A DNA stretch of 64,000 bases, taken from assembly GCA_021229015.1 (NCBI GenBank), contig CM037789.1, forward strand, positions 40,708,926-40,772,925. The letters run 5' to 3'. Made by a program: the position numbers and the translations under genes. The notes below the pieces were generated by a model. That model made no database searches. It was not told the DNA's origin and worked only from the letters and a program-made list of their open reading frames with translations. Shown one piece after another: positions 45,871 to 57,715 of this stretch (positions are counted from its first letter, which is position 1; every line of letters begins with the position of its first letter). The DNA comes from Solen grandis (Eukaryota; Mollusca; Bivalvia; Adapedonta; Solenidae).

Positions 45871-48345
45871 TATTCTAACAATATTTCGAGGGAAGGAGGG
45901 AGGAGGAGGAGGAGGAGGGAGGGAGAGGAGGGAGGAGGAGGGAGGAGGAGGGAGGGAGAAGAGGAGGAGGGAGGAAGAGGAGGAGGGGGTGTTTCATATC
46001 CACCGAATCTAGTATGTATAAGAGAGAGAGAGAACGACCAATAACGAGTCAGACGGTTGTCTATGAAGAGAGATTTTATATGTGATGACGTCATTTCCGG
46101 TTATACCACCAATACACTTCCGGTTTATTGAATTCAAAACATAGCTTGAAGTGAGACCTTTCTATCTATACCAAGATCACGCAAATCGGTCATGAAATGA
46201 CTGAGATATAGCCTTAAATATGATTTTGTGGAGAATATTTGACGCCATTTTCCGGTCACGTGACATTTTTCAAACGCTTATATCTCGCGAACGAATAAAG
46301 ATAACCCTATAAAAGTATACATTTTTGAAATCGGCATGAGGAGACCTTTCCAACGGTATATGAAACACGATCTTTTGAGAAAGTTGAAAATTGGGTTTAA
46401 AAATCGCTGTTACGTCATAACTCAGTAACGGTTGAAAATCGAATCGAGAACATAGGGTTTATTTTGAAGTATTTTGATAAATCTATCAATTGATATAAAA
46501 ATTGTGAAAATCAATATCGTAAACGGTTGCACTAGACAGGAAAAACTGATTTAAGCTCTTTTATTATTTTGTTGTTGTTTCAACCAATATAGAAAATATG
46601 AACATTACGGTTTTAAAGTTTAAAGAATTCCGATTATTTTGAAGTATTACACTAACAAATATTCGTAGTTTAACAGAATATATAGATACCTACATCGCTT
46701 TATAACCCTTATTCTAACTCCCTCTAAAAGTCGTGCAACTAAGAGATATTTAATCCGTTATCTAGGTAAAGCTAAGGATTAACGTAAACATTGGTCAGCT
46801 CCCTTTGTAGGGCTATCTTAATCCGATCTCAAGTCAGCCAATATTGACGTATAAATGGTACTGGGCCCTTACAAGGAGTCGAAGTCATGTATAAACTTGA
46901 CCATTCATGTCCACTCTAGCGCAGAAAAGATACTAAGAAGCAACATATATATATTGGAATTGTGACTGGAAGGTTGGATTTGGAAGTTTTCAATTTGGTA
47001 AGTTGATTTTTCATCAATGCTTTCATGCAGAAAATATACTAAAAAGCAACATAATATAAATTGGAATGGTGACTGAAAGATTTAATTTGAAAGTTAACAA
47101 TTTGGTAAGTCGATTTTTCATCAAAGTGATCAGACGCTAATGTGATAGTATTTTCAGTAGATTCCTATTATTATAATTAACTTAATTATTTTCATTAAAT
47201 TCTATTATGTCAATTGATTATATGTACAAGAAAGATGTTAGGCTGGGAAAAATCTGAAATTTAAATGCGTTTTTATTAAAAAGCTGTAATGAAAAATGTT
47301 CACTTTATGTATTATAATATATTTTATGCTACCCATAATTTCTGAAAACTTAAGATGTGAATCAGACCTGAGCCTCGTTCTGGATACGCGATTCTGATTG
47401 GTCACAAAATGCTGAGATTCGATTGGTCGAGGACTCGTTCCTGATTGGGTGAAAAGGGAGGATTCTGATTGGTTGAATTTTCAATCCGCTAACTACAATT
47501 TACGTACCAATAGTGTCTAACAAAAAAGCTATTGTTCGTCTTTCCATTCCTGTATCAATATACGCCAGACAAAGTGGTGACTTTAAAGGGATTAACATTT
47601 GACACTTGAAAGGGCTATTGTTCGCATTTCCGTCCCTAAATCAACACACGCCAGACACTAGGGCGACTTTAAAGGGATTAATTTTTTGGCCTTTTCGCGT
47701 TTCCGTCCCTAAATCAACATGGCTATTGTTCTATCGCTAAAAATAGATATTGTTAACGCAGGTGGCCTGGGAATCAAGTGCACTAGTTGAGAAATGTCAT
47801 TTATAAAAATAGCTGTCACTTAGCTCGAGTCTCATTTGAGCAAAAGACGCCGAGGAGTCAACATCGTAAAGGTGAGCATTAAAGTATTTAGATATATTTT
47901 TTTATATAATTTATTTCATCTTTATTAATGTTGGATCGTGTTTTGTTTTTATTAATGTTCTAGATATTTAGTTAATGATATTATTATTATTATTTTTGTT
48001 ATTATTATTATTATTATTGTTAATAATATTATTATTATTATTACATGTATTAGATATACATTATTAATTACTATATCAAAACATAAAAGGGTAGATATTA
48101 TTATATACCAAGGTCTGAGATCGAATGGAAGTGACCCTCAATTTCCGCGAGTAGATCTCGGGTCGAGTATACAAGTCACCTCTGTATACTATAACCAAGC
48201 AAATGACCACAAATATGGCCGCCGCACATGCGCACTACCCTAAAAGCCTTATATGTAAATGAGTTACTATAAATAGAAACAAAATGGCCGCCTACCAAGA
48301 AAGTAGGTCAAGTTTGTTTACACCTAAAGAGGCCCCCTTACTACT
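45871..48345 (-). repeat. right terminal inverted repeat of the Polinton
   Basis: Inverted copy of 40892-43556, beginning at TATTCTAACAATATTTCGAG and ending GGCCCCCTTACTACT. It has a shorter GGA tract and only one NRF1-like unit. Extra pieces absent from the left arm lie at about 46310-46345 (GAAATCGGCATGAGGAGACC) and 46440-46475. Divergence between the arms shows they have not been homogenised recently. Confidence 0.9.
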
Positions 48346-48351
48346 GTTTTA
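48346..48351. repeat. target-site duplication, right
   Basis: GTTTTA, identical to 40886-40891. Confidence 0.9.
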
Positions 48352-48449
48352 ATTGTGTTTTATGTCCGTCTGTCTAACATAGAGGATCGTTTCTAAGCAC
48401 GGTCTGATCCATAAAGCTCTCGTCATGATCACCTTTCAGTTTTGTTTGT

Positions 48450-48597
48450 TGGGGTTAGCGTCAAACCGACAGTATTTCAGTCATTTGGAGACTATATGTA
48501 CTTGAGACAGATATAGTGCTGCCACACTGCAGTATCACGCCCTAGACATGTGGCATGATACCACACCCAGTCACATTATACTGACACCGGGCCACGA
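48450..48597 (-). repeat. 5'-truncated SINE family 1
   Basis: Tail and part of the body are present on the minus strand (CCCGGTGTCAGTATAATG through TGACTGAAATACTGTCGG). The tRNA-like head is missing. Confidence 0.75.
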
Positions 48598-49045
48598 AGT
48601 TTTGCATACTTCTAAATCGGAGAACACACTTTTAAGAGTAATATGAATTACAGTGTATGGTTAAAGATAAATTTAGAGCAAATAAAAATATATCTAAAAA
48701 ACACACTTCAACGATTTGATAAACTGTCGGTATATATTTAATCGTTTTAATATCATCGTCAGTGAATGTTCAGGTGTCACTTTTATAATAGTCGATTTAG
48801 TAATTCAAATATTTTGGGGCGGGGGGGGGGTAACAGTTTCGCGGCAATGCCACTCGATTACCACTGAACGTTGTCACACACTACAATGTTGCATATACTT
48901 TATTATACGAGCTCGGAAAAAAACACCCATATAAATAACCAAAGTCAGCAATATATATTTAAGATGTTTGTCATTTATATCTTATAAACTGTCTCAGGAT
49001 TATATATATGTATATACACGATAATATTTGGCACAGGAATCGTGA

Positions 49046-49101
<56 letters not shown>
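48598..49101. other. 3' flank of TRIM unit C
   Basis: Contains a poly-G run (48819-48831) and a long TA microsatellite (49050-49101) ending just before the stop codon. The part at 48960-49040 is homologous to the 3' flank of units A and B. Confidence 0.6.
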
Positions 49102-49104
<3 letters not shown>

Positions 49105-50425
49105 CTCGAGATCGTACACCAGTATTTCATTTTTATGAATGTTTGTTACAATCAGTTTTTGATTGCTTGGATCAAAGCACACTGATGTAGGATAGTTAGG
49201 ACCATCTACCCGGGTCAGGACCACACCCAGCTCCCGACCATCCGCCCCTACCTGGACCACATTGTCAGATGTAAAGCCACACAGTAACACTCCGCCCAGT
49301 CCGTCAGCACAGACCGCGTAGCAACAATTCATCTGTTTACCTGTGTACCTAAACACCTGCGTCCCTTTCCTGTCTGTACAAATAAGTCCCATGTTCCGGT
49401 CCGCTATGTAGATTCTGTCTCCACTTACGGTCAGCTGTCTGGTACGTGAAAACATTGCCTCACCTGACGGGGTCTGGCTGATTGTCTGCAGCAGTGTTCC
49501 GGACAGGTTATACACATACACTTTATCATTGCCGTCCGAGACAAACAGTTCCCCGTCACTATAAGCTATACCAAAACAATCATGATTCAGCTTAACTGTC
49601 TTTGTTTGAGTCATTGTCGTACCTACAGACACAAACTGTATCTTGTAATCAAAATAAACGATCACTTCTTGTGGCCCCACACAACACACTCCCCAGGGAC
49701 GCCCAGACAGGTCACAGTGTTCTCTAACGGTGTAGGTGTTTCTGTACAACCGCTTCAGTCGCTTGTTATTATAGTCGGTCAACAGAATTGTACCATCAGG
49801 TAGAAGGCATGTGCCTTGTATTTGACATGTGTCTGAGTCTCGAGATAATTTAACTTTGACCTCTGACACGCCTGTTACCTTATACGGAGTGTTACGTTTC
49901 TTGAACGACCCAAGAGACCGTCGAACAGCCAGGTACGTTTCTATGTCATTGTTCACTTCATACTCTTTGTCCGGTTTCACCTTAATGTTTCTTTCATTAG
50001 CGAGTTCATTTGTAGTTGTCAATAACTTCTGCCCCTTCTTCATGGAGACAAACAACTGGGGCTTGTTCTCAGATGGTGTATCCAACTGTTGAAGACAAGC
50101 CATGGTGTCTCTTTCCAGCTGATCACAGCAATCCTGATCCTCGTCAATCTTGCTCCTGTTCTCGCTGTACCAAACATTGATCTCTCCTACAGCTGCCTCT
50201 TCAAGTGATTCAACTATCTTAATAATTTTTCTTGTCTGCTGTTCTACCATATCCAGATATTTCTTTTTCTCCTTCAGTAGTTCCTCCCCTGCCAGACTCC
50301 GCTCATTCTTCAGTGTCGCAAGTCTCTCTCGTGTTCTCCTCAGACCGCCTATAGTCTCTTGTAGCTCTGCATCTTGTAATAGGTGGTCGATGTCGCCAGG
50401 GATAAACTTGACCTCCTCACAGGAT
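49102..50425 (-). CDS. TRIM-like (B-box/coiled-coil/NHL) protein, unit C, exon 2
   Basis: Minus strand, fully open from the acceptor TTTCAG/ATCC (first base 50425) to TAA (49102). Joined to 54784-55100 it gives 547 codons exactly (546 aa plus stop). The split Arg codon AG/A completes MDHRSCEEVKFIPGDIDH. A coiled coil (about 110-200: LLKEKKKYLDMVEQQTRKII) precedes a linker and an NHL-like propeller (about 250-546: GELFVSDGNDKVYVYNLSG, GDRIYIADRNMGLICTDRKG, PTSVCFDPSNQKLIVTNIH). Compared with unit A's exon it is 30 codons longer (an ETYLAVRRSLGSFKKRN insert and an SGEAMFSRTR loop). No RING finger. Likely a cytosolic adaptor or E3-like protein of the bivalve TRIM expansion. Confidence 0.88.
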
Positions 50426-50722
50426 CTGAAATGATAGTTTGTATCTTAATGCATATTTATCTGTATTCAGAAACTGAGTCACCCATAGACGAGACACAGC
50501 CTGAATCTGTCCCAGAAGGCACATTTGTATACTTTTTTGATAATATAACTCATGGCATCCCTTACCCCCCATTCTTTTACATACTTTCTTATTAGTATCA
50601 CAATAAAAATAGACATCCCATAACCACTCCATGGCTAGTTTATATTGATGTGCTTTGAAAGATTAAACTGAGAACGTGCAGTTATGAAATCCGTTTTTCA
50701 CTCTCTCTCACTTCTTCTCTTC

Positions 50723-50761
<39 letters not shown>

Positions 50762-51360
50762 TTATGTTCATACCATTAACTGCGTGCACTACTAGTATTA
50801 ATAAATAAATATAAAGCTAACATATTTTATTTCTAAATTTCGAACTCCTGGGTATATCTTTCATATAAGTGAAAAATCAGCAACTTTCATAGACATATAT
50901 TTTTGCTTCATCTTTTATGGTAGTTTCATCTAATAAATTACCAGTTTGATTTGAGAAATTAATATTTCCGAAAATAAGAGGTATGTAAAAATACAAAAGA
51001 TGAATATCTTCAGAGGTTACATGAACAGTCCCAGGTCCCAAGTTCTTATGGGAGATCTCAAACGCAAAACAGATGTCATACTCAAAAGCCATCATGAATA
51101 ACATGTCTAAGAATGAAAATTTCTCTTAAAAACTGCTTTTATTACGAAAACATATCATTTGTCTAGTATGAATTTACTGAGCAGGGATCACTTTCTCACT
51201 TATTTTGGCCAAATGAGATGTTTCGATTTTTTCCCCGGCTGAGTTAACTATCATATGAAATTTTCCGTACATATATGCACATGTACAATCATGATTTTCA
51301 ATTAAATCAGACCTGTATAAAATTATCCCAAACATTTACCCAGATTTTTTTTGAATTGAT

Positions 51361-51640
51361 ATAACGTCCCATCAGTCATTTGGGGCCTTTTGTCTAGATG
51401 AGCGAGATAAAATGCTCCTACAATGCGATATCATGCCTTAGACAAGTGGCATGATACCACACCCAGTCACATTATCCTGACACTGGACCAACCAGGACGA
51501 CCAGTCCTGGAACTTCCCTTATATGCTGAACTCCAAGCAAGCATACCATTTTTAACAACTTTGGTATGTGGCGGCTAGGGATCGAACCCACAACCTCCTG
51601 ATTCCGGGCCGGACGCTCTAACCACTCGGCCGCCGGGACC
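51361..51640 (-). repeat. tRNA-derived SINE, family 1
   Basis: Minus strand: GGTCCCGGCGGCCGAGTGG TTAGAGCG head (clean A box), a B box near GGGTTCGATCCC and a full body. The tail is slightly shortened (ACTGATGGGACGTTAT). The best-preserved family 1 head in the window. Confidence 0.85.
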
Positions 51641-51865
51641 ACAGCTAAATAATATAATATATCATGAAATAGTCTTAAATAAATATCTGCTCATTTCCTG
51701 TTATAAAGGTTTTGTTCATTCACACACGGAACGAGCTCTAAGATAACGCGTAAAAGTACATGTATTTTGATTCTTAGTTTAATTCATTAAGAGATGTTTG
51801 CAAAAAAAATAATAATAATAGTTTCAATTTAGATGTAGGTGGTCATGAAAATACTAAGCTTGCTT

Positions 51866-52100
51866 GTTTGGATAAACGTCCCATCGACAGTATTTTAGAG
51901 ACTTGTCTATATCTGAGACAGATATAGTGCTGCCAAATTGCAGTATCACGCCGTAGAAATGTGGCATGATACCACATCCAGTCACATTAGTTTGACATCG
52001 GGCCAACCAGTCCTGGAACTACATATGCTAAGCGCCAAGCAGGGCGCTACCAATACTACTTTTAACCAATTTGATATGTCGCCGTCGGGATCGAAAATAC
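51866..52100 (-). repeat. tRNA-derived SINE, family 1, head-truncated
   Basis: It runs from the tail (GTCGATGGGACGTTTATCC) to the degenerate B-box region (TTTTCGATCCCGACGGC). The A box is missing. Confidence 0.75.
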
Positions 52101-52744
52101 TTAGCCTCTTGATGTTTTGATATCGATATAATAACATGTGCGTTAATGCGTTAAAAGAGTGGGATTTTAAATTCATAAAAAAAAAGGAAAATAATCTTGA
52201 AAGAAGTAGCTTATTTATCTTTATACGGAAACGGGATTTACATGTCATGTTGGTTTAAAGATGAACTAAAAGATGTCAGGATGTTGCTTTACACATACAG
52301 CTTAATTTTCTACCAAATGTGAACTGTAACCAGGTGAGAAAAGGTGTAACCAGACCAGGATATGAAGATCCTTCGCTTCGACTTGCAGTTTGGGAACTCT
52401 CGGTTCTAGCAGTGCGTGTCAGCTGGTATATGACTTACCGTTATAAAGTTCTCAGTATATACACGCATACTCAGTTCTAAATACAGAGCAAAATGTATAA
52501 TTTATTTGTTTGGACTTAAGCATGTTTCTCATTCATAAAACACTATCGCATGTGATTACAATTGGGGTCAAATAAATATATCGAACATAATGATATCACT
52601 CTAGCGCGTACACACATTTTTATATTAAGAATATATGTGATACTTTATAGGTTTTTGTGCAGACACAACAATTAACTCTCTGTCCCATAAATTTGGGGAC
52701 CATCTCCAGCTTATTTGGGGAATTTGTAGAAGTCCATAGGAAAC

Positions 52745-52930
52745 CCATATTGGTGGGATTATATTGTAGCTCAGTCAGTTGAGCACTCACTCTGTTAGCG
52801 AATGGTCTCTGGTTTGAGTCCTAGTGTGGCTTTTTTTTCTCATTTGTTCTCTGACAGACTGCGTGCTGTAAATTCTGGGACAAGTTCCTGATTGGCATGA
52901 TACAGACTATAGCCACCTGTAAGTGAATGA
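52745..52930 (+). repeat. tRNA-derived SINE, family 4 (tRNA-Asn-like head)
   Basis: TGTAGCTCAGTCAGTTGAGC (A box), an anticodon-like CTCTGTTAGCG, and GGTTTGAGTCCTAG (B box) followed by T8. A non-tRNA body follows (GGACAAGTTCCTGATTGG). The acceptor stem does not pair well, so this is a retroposon head and not a functional tRNA gene. Confidence 0.6.
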
Positions 52931-53234
52931 CTTAAAAGTTCTCATTAACTTTAAAGTGCAGGCAATTACTTTTTAACCAAGCAGTTTGAAAAGTGTTTGG
53001 GTCACGTGACCCCTTTGACGGTGATGCTGATAGAGCAATTACATACCCATACCCTATCCTTTTCAATTTCGTAAAGACGTGTCTTATTATAAACCATCAT
53101 CTTAAAGTCGTAATTTAACACGTTATATACTTACTGGTATATAATTTGTATATACATACATTTTGGTCAAGCATTATGTTTAATTTTTTATCAAGTATTT
53201 CTGTGAATCTAACTGGTGATATTAATAAACAAGA

Positions 53235-54235
53235 GCTGTCAGAGGACAGCACGCTATCAAAATTATTCAAAAATGCTTGTTGGTAAATCAAATGAAATCT
53301 ATTTCAATTCTTGCCCTTCACATACCCTGTACATAATCATAGTCAAAAATGATATACCTTGATAGTCTGATACCCCTTAATATTTTTATGATGTCTAAAA
53401 TCAATCCCATGCCTAGTTACTGAGACATAAGCACAATAACATTGTGCATGCAAAACTTTAACCAGAAATCCAAGTTAGAAAAGGGCCATAATTTGCATCA
53501 GTCCAAAAGTTATCCTCCTTAGTTTTCTGATGCCCTTGAAGACACTCCTTAACTTTCTAGTCAATTCAACAAGCAATTTCTGAGATATAAGCTGTATAGT
53601 AGCTTGAATGCAAAAATTTAACCAAAATTTCTAAGTTAAAAAGGGGCAATAAATTGTAACATATTCCATCAAGAGTTATCTACCATGAAAGTATGATTCC
53701 CCTAAACATATAAAAGATGTTTCAAATCAATCTCATGCCTGGATACTGAATATAAGCATGAGAGTATCTTGCATGCAAAACTTTAACCAAAATGTCTAAG
53801 TTAAAAAGGGGCCATAATTTGTAATATATTCCATCAAGAGTTATCTACTTTGGTTGTCTGATGCCCCTAAACATATTCATAAACTTTCAAATCAATACCA
53901 TGAATGGTTATTGAGATACAAACTAGATAGTAGCTTGCACGCAAAACTTTAACCAAATTTTCTATTGCATGCAAAACTTTAACCAAAATTTCTCAGTTAA
54001 AAAGGGGCCATAATTCATATTAAATTCAGTCAAGAGTTATCTACCTTGGTTGTCTGATGCTCCTGAACATATTTATAAACTTTCAAGTCAATACCATAAA
54101 TGGTTATTGAGATATAAGGTTGATAGTAACTTGCAAGCAAAACTTTAACCAAAAGCTGCAACGCCAACGCCGACGCCGACGCCAGGGCGACTACAATAGC
54201 TCTCATATTCTTCGAATAGTTGAGCTAAAAATATT
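53235..54235 (-). repeat. large hairpin-ended dispersed repeat with ~150-bp tandem units
   Basis: It starts with the hairpin GAGCTGTCAGAGGACAGC. Six degenerate repeats of GCATGCAAAACTTTAACCAA plus TCAAGAGTTATCTACCTTGG follow. It ends with CCGACGCCGACGCCAGGGCG and a TAGCTC...GAGCTA stem at 54198-54230. Non-coding and common in bivalves; same terminal logic as the repeats in units A and B. Confidence 0.7.
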
Positions 54236-54420
54236 ATTGTGAAAACAAAATTCAGACGGGAAATGAAAAGTTATAATACATAAATAAGCATACATTTTAA
54301 ATTCAGGTTTATGGGAGTCAAAGTTATCAAAATTTGTTTAAATTTAAACTACATTGGCTCAGTGTAATACTTTCCATTGGTGGTAGTGGTACAGGGATGG
54401 TTATTTCTCTGTTGTTGATT

Positions 54421-54471
54421 TGTTGGGTTTAACGTCCCACCGATAGTATTTCAGTCATTTGAAGACGTCTC
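54421..54471 (-). repeat. SINE family 1 tail fragment
   Basis: GTTGGGTTTAACGTCCCACC followed by GATAGTATTTCAGTCATTTG only. Confidence 0.7.
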
Positions 54472-54783
54472 CTTTCAGTCCTGAAAACCCTTATTTTCTC
54501 TCATTCCTTTAAATATATGAAGTTAATATGCATTGAAATGATTGTTTAAGCAATTAAAATTAGTTACTAAATGGCACACTTATTGGATCAATTGGGGTAA
54601 TATACATGTACCATACAAAAACAGGACAGAACATACAGTACATAGTAATATGAATCCAGGTAAAATGCGGTGCTCGCTTCGAGGCTTTGCCTTTGCTGGT
54701 AATAAGGGTATAAAGACCTTCATGTACCTACGATGACAGAAATGTAAGATGGCTTCCTAAATCCTACTTTCGTTTTCACTTAC

Positions 54784-55114
54784 CTATGATCCATAAAGGC
54801 GCAGGTATTGCAAAGAACTTCATTGTGCTTCTTACACCACAGTTCAATCATTTTCTGTCCATGTCGTCGGCATTTTTCCGTCGGCATAACTACTCCACAA
54901 CCAGCGTCCGACGGTTCCACCAGGGTATGATCCTCCATATAATCATTGTGTTGATCCAAACAGGAAGTACACAGGTACTTGTGACATTCCTGACAATATT
55001 TCACAGCCTCGCTGACACGGTTCTTCTTGCGACACACCGAACAGGTGTGGTCAAATGTTTCTTCGGATACCTCAAATAGTCCGGAGACACCAGTCGCCAT
55101 GTTTGTTGTGTTAC
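54784..55114 (-). CDS. TRIM-like protein, unit C, B-box exon with start codon
   Basis: Minus strand. The acceptor TTTCTCAG precedes 55114, there is a 14-nt leader, the ATG is at 55100-55098, and the donor ATAG/GTAAGT follows 54784. Residues 1-106 carry two zinc-binding boxes. The first has C20, C23, C36, C39, C44, C47, H51 and H58. The second is a textbook B-box 2: C77-x2-H80-x8-C89-x2-H92-x4-C97-x2-C100-x4-H105. The exon joins in frame to 50425. A non-coding first exon further upstream is implied by the acceptor. Unit C is the only TRIM unit here with an apparently complete coding sequence. Confidence 0.88.
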
Positions 55115-55955
55115 CTGAGAAACATTGAGGGAAATAACTTTAGGTAATATTTCTCGTTGAACAAAGAGTTATCGTACGTGCTGTCATTTGACCTATTTAT
55201 TGATGATAACGCAAGATAAGACCAAAGAATGTGACATACTGAGGGAAAAGGGTTACGCAATTCTTTGAAATATTTATAAAGTGCCAGTTTCTTTGATAAA
55301 ATCAAAGTTGTTTTATCTGAAACAGGGTTATAGTGCACGTTTCAACTTTTATTTCATCATTAAGCTTATATTATAAATATACAAAACAAGAACTGTCACA
55401 ATCAGTGACATATGCCCCCCCCCCCCCCCAAATTTGCTTTAAAAAAGAACTGTTTTATTATTTTAGCAGATTGTAGCACATACTTGATGTACATTAGACT
55501 TGGGCGTTCCTTGGAAAACTGGTAAAACGTGTGTCCCGTACCTAATAGCTCTATCAACAAAGGGAAGTAACTCAAAAATATTAATGTTAAGAGTTATAGG
55601 TCTTGTAATCTGCACTTTGTTGATCTTCTTTATTGCTTTCTACATTTTAATGAAGTTATGGCGTACCCTCTACTTCAACAAATATATAAAAACTGCACTA
55701 TTTCCTACACCGTGAGATTTCCACATTTTATAGAAACCTAATCTGCTAAGAATATTTTAACATGCTTTGCCAAGCATTGTTTTGATGGGTATCTTTCCAT
55801 ATCTTCTAACATAGCCTTTATCATGTTAACTAGTATATTTTATGACATGACAGCCTTAAGCCAGTATTTTATCATATTAATTACACCAAAGAATAGAAAC
55901 GTAGACGGTCAGTTTCACAGTAAATAAATTCATTTTGGATGCGTGCTATTTTTAA
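55115..55955. other. 5' flank of TRIM unit C, no gene
   Basis: Homologous to 37092-37900. Contains a poly-C run at 55415-55429. No promoter motif is clear enough to call. Confidence 0.45.
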
Positions 55956-55959
55956 TTTC

Positions 55960-57600
55960 TACTTTGTTCAATATTCACTCAGAATGTCCGAATTGCTTTG
56001 GGGATCACTGTCGGAATTACCAAAAAGTTACATAAGAAAATAATTCAAAATATGTGTATCTATACCCTTAGCATCATTTAAGAACAACTCCACTTCTAGA
56101 TCATTAATGTACACAGAAAAGATAAATGATGATTGACCCTCGCCTTGTCGAACCCGAAGATTATTCTAAAAAATATCACCTGATTCATTGTACATACGAA
56201 CACTTGAATGAACATAACTATATCTTGACTTAATAATATTATACAACTGTCCTCAAATACTCAATTTATACAATTTGTACCATATATGTCTGCGAAGGTC
56301 ATTGAAAATATAACAAAAACACATAACAGTTGTTTATTTTGATTAATTGAATGATTTGTTAAACCATGAAGTATGAAAATGTTATAAACTGTGGCCATTT
56401 TGGTCCCAAACCCCGCCTGTAACTAAACAAAAACACTATGCTTTTTTGTCCATGACGCTAATCTATCATTTATAACATTAAAGAAATTTACCTATCACAC
56501 TTAAGACAGTGATTCCTCTAAAAAGAACGTACATCATTTAAGGAATTGGTATAATAGAACCTTTTGCCCACTTCTCAGGAAAATATCCGACTGGTAATAT
56601 TTTGTTAAAAAAGTAATCTATCCTCTCCATAAAAAAAACAACAAAAAACAGAAACAAAAACAAACATTCAACATCATGTCAGGACCAGCATTTTTTCCTA
56701 AGTTAAGTTTTGACATTCCTTTTTTATTCTGAAAACATATATTGAAGTTTCTCTATTGATAATGTGTTATTGAAATACAAAAAATATACCATCTGGTCAT
56801 CTGGATCATTGATAGTATTAAAATCTGCTGTATATGCATCAATTGTTATGTTTAGGGGATTATTTTGTGGTGAAGTTTCTTTTTGTAATTTTCAGTATTG
56901 TTAAGTATTATTATATCTGGATTTAAATTGCTTAATAGTATTTTCCTTCTTTCGTTGATTAATAAACTCTTACTCTGATTTTATATATACTTCTAGCCTG
57001 AACTAATAATTGACGAATATGACCCGATTTGTTTATCCTTCATTCGTTTAGTGCTCTGTAGAAGCATTGTCGCTCATTCCCACATACTTTTTAAAAAAAC
57101 AATTTATAGCTCATATCAAATTTATTTACACACTGGTTTTAACGAGCCCGTACTATTCATATTATTTGAAAACAGTAAAAACATGCATGTTCTACTACTG
57201 TCAAAAATCTTTAATGCTTTTATTTATATCCCGGGCGTTTGTTGCTAACGTATGATTTTTTTTTGACAAGGGATATATTATCTACTATTAAATCTACCCT
57301 TCAGCGAAAATTCTATCAAACAATGATCAGATATTATATTCGGACTATGAACAATAAATGGATCAAAAGCAGATAAAAGAATTTCATTAACTATACAGTA
57401 ATCTTTAACGCTTGAAATAAAAATGTATCATCTCCAAAGTTCGCATCAGAACCAAAACGACCATTCGCTAATCTAAATCCTGTTTGAATTAGGAAAACAA
57501 TCAATAAACGACCGCTTGCATTAACAGCAGCATCCTTTGCTTTACGTAATGATATCAGATACATAATTACCGGCCGCATACTAATGGCTTGCCTGGTTTA
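55960..57600 (-). pseudogene. LINE remnant, duplicate of 38000-39725
   Basis: Minus strand: endonuclease piece GRLLIVFLIQTGFRLANGRF at about 57520-57460, and RT piece LRVRQGEGQSSFIFSVYIND near 56160-56110. The YADD motif is destroyed here by a deletion (AAGTTACATAAGAAAATAAT), whereas the other copy still reads YADD. It ends with a different A-rich segment (56630-56665). Confidence 0.75.
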
Positions 57601-57715
57601 TATTAAAATGATTTATATTATTAAAGGGTTGGTATACTTGTTTGTCAAACGTCTTATATCTAATCAAACACTCAGGTAATGATTTTGCTAATTTCCAGTT
57701 AACAATATATGCTTT

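Larger units (their letters stand above)
40892..48345 (+). mobile_element. compact non-autonomous Polinton/Maverick (adintovirus-like) element
   Basis: A 7454-bp insertion with a perfect 6-bp target duplication. Termini are AGTAGTA...TACTACT, i.e. the 5'-AG start and short tandem repeats typical of Polintons. Terminal inverted repeats of ~2.67 kb (left) and ~2.48 kb (right) leave a 2.3-kb unique core. The core encodes, all on the plus strand, a packaging ATPase, two small proteins and an adenovirus-type protease. No protein-primed DNA polymerase, retroviral-type integrase, major or minor capsid ORF is present. The ORFs are intact although the repeat arms have diverged by several indels. Inferred to be mobilised in trans by a full-length relative. 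Confidence 0.9.
50426..54783 (-). other. intron of TRIM unit C (4.36 kb)
   Basis: Bounded by GTAAGT at 54783 and TTTCAG before 50425. It holds a CA microsatellite (50724-50758), two family 1 SINEs, a tRNA-Asn-like SINE, a large dispersed repeat and a SINE tail. Nothing else coding was recognised; short open frames here have no domain. Confidence 0.75.

Noticed and set aside
40892..48345. A full-length Polinton with PolB, integrase and capsid hidden in the arms
   Set aside because: I read both arms in all frames by eye for polymerase, integrase and capsid motifs and saw only short, stop-ridden frames. The arms are AT-rich repeats. A profile search could still find decayed pieces.
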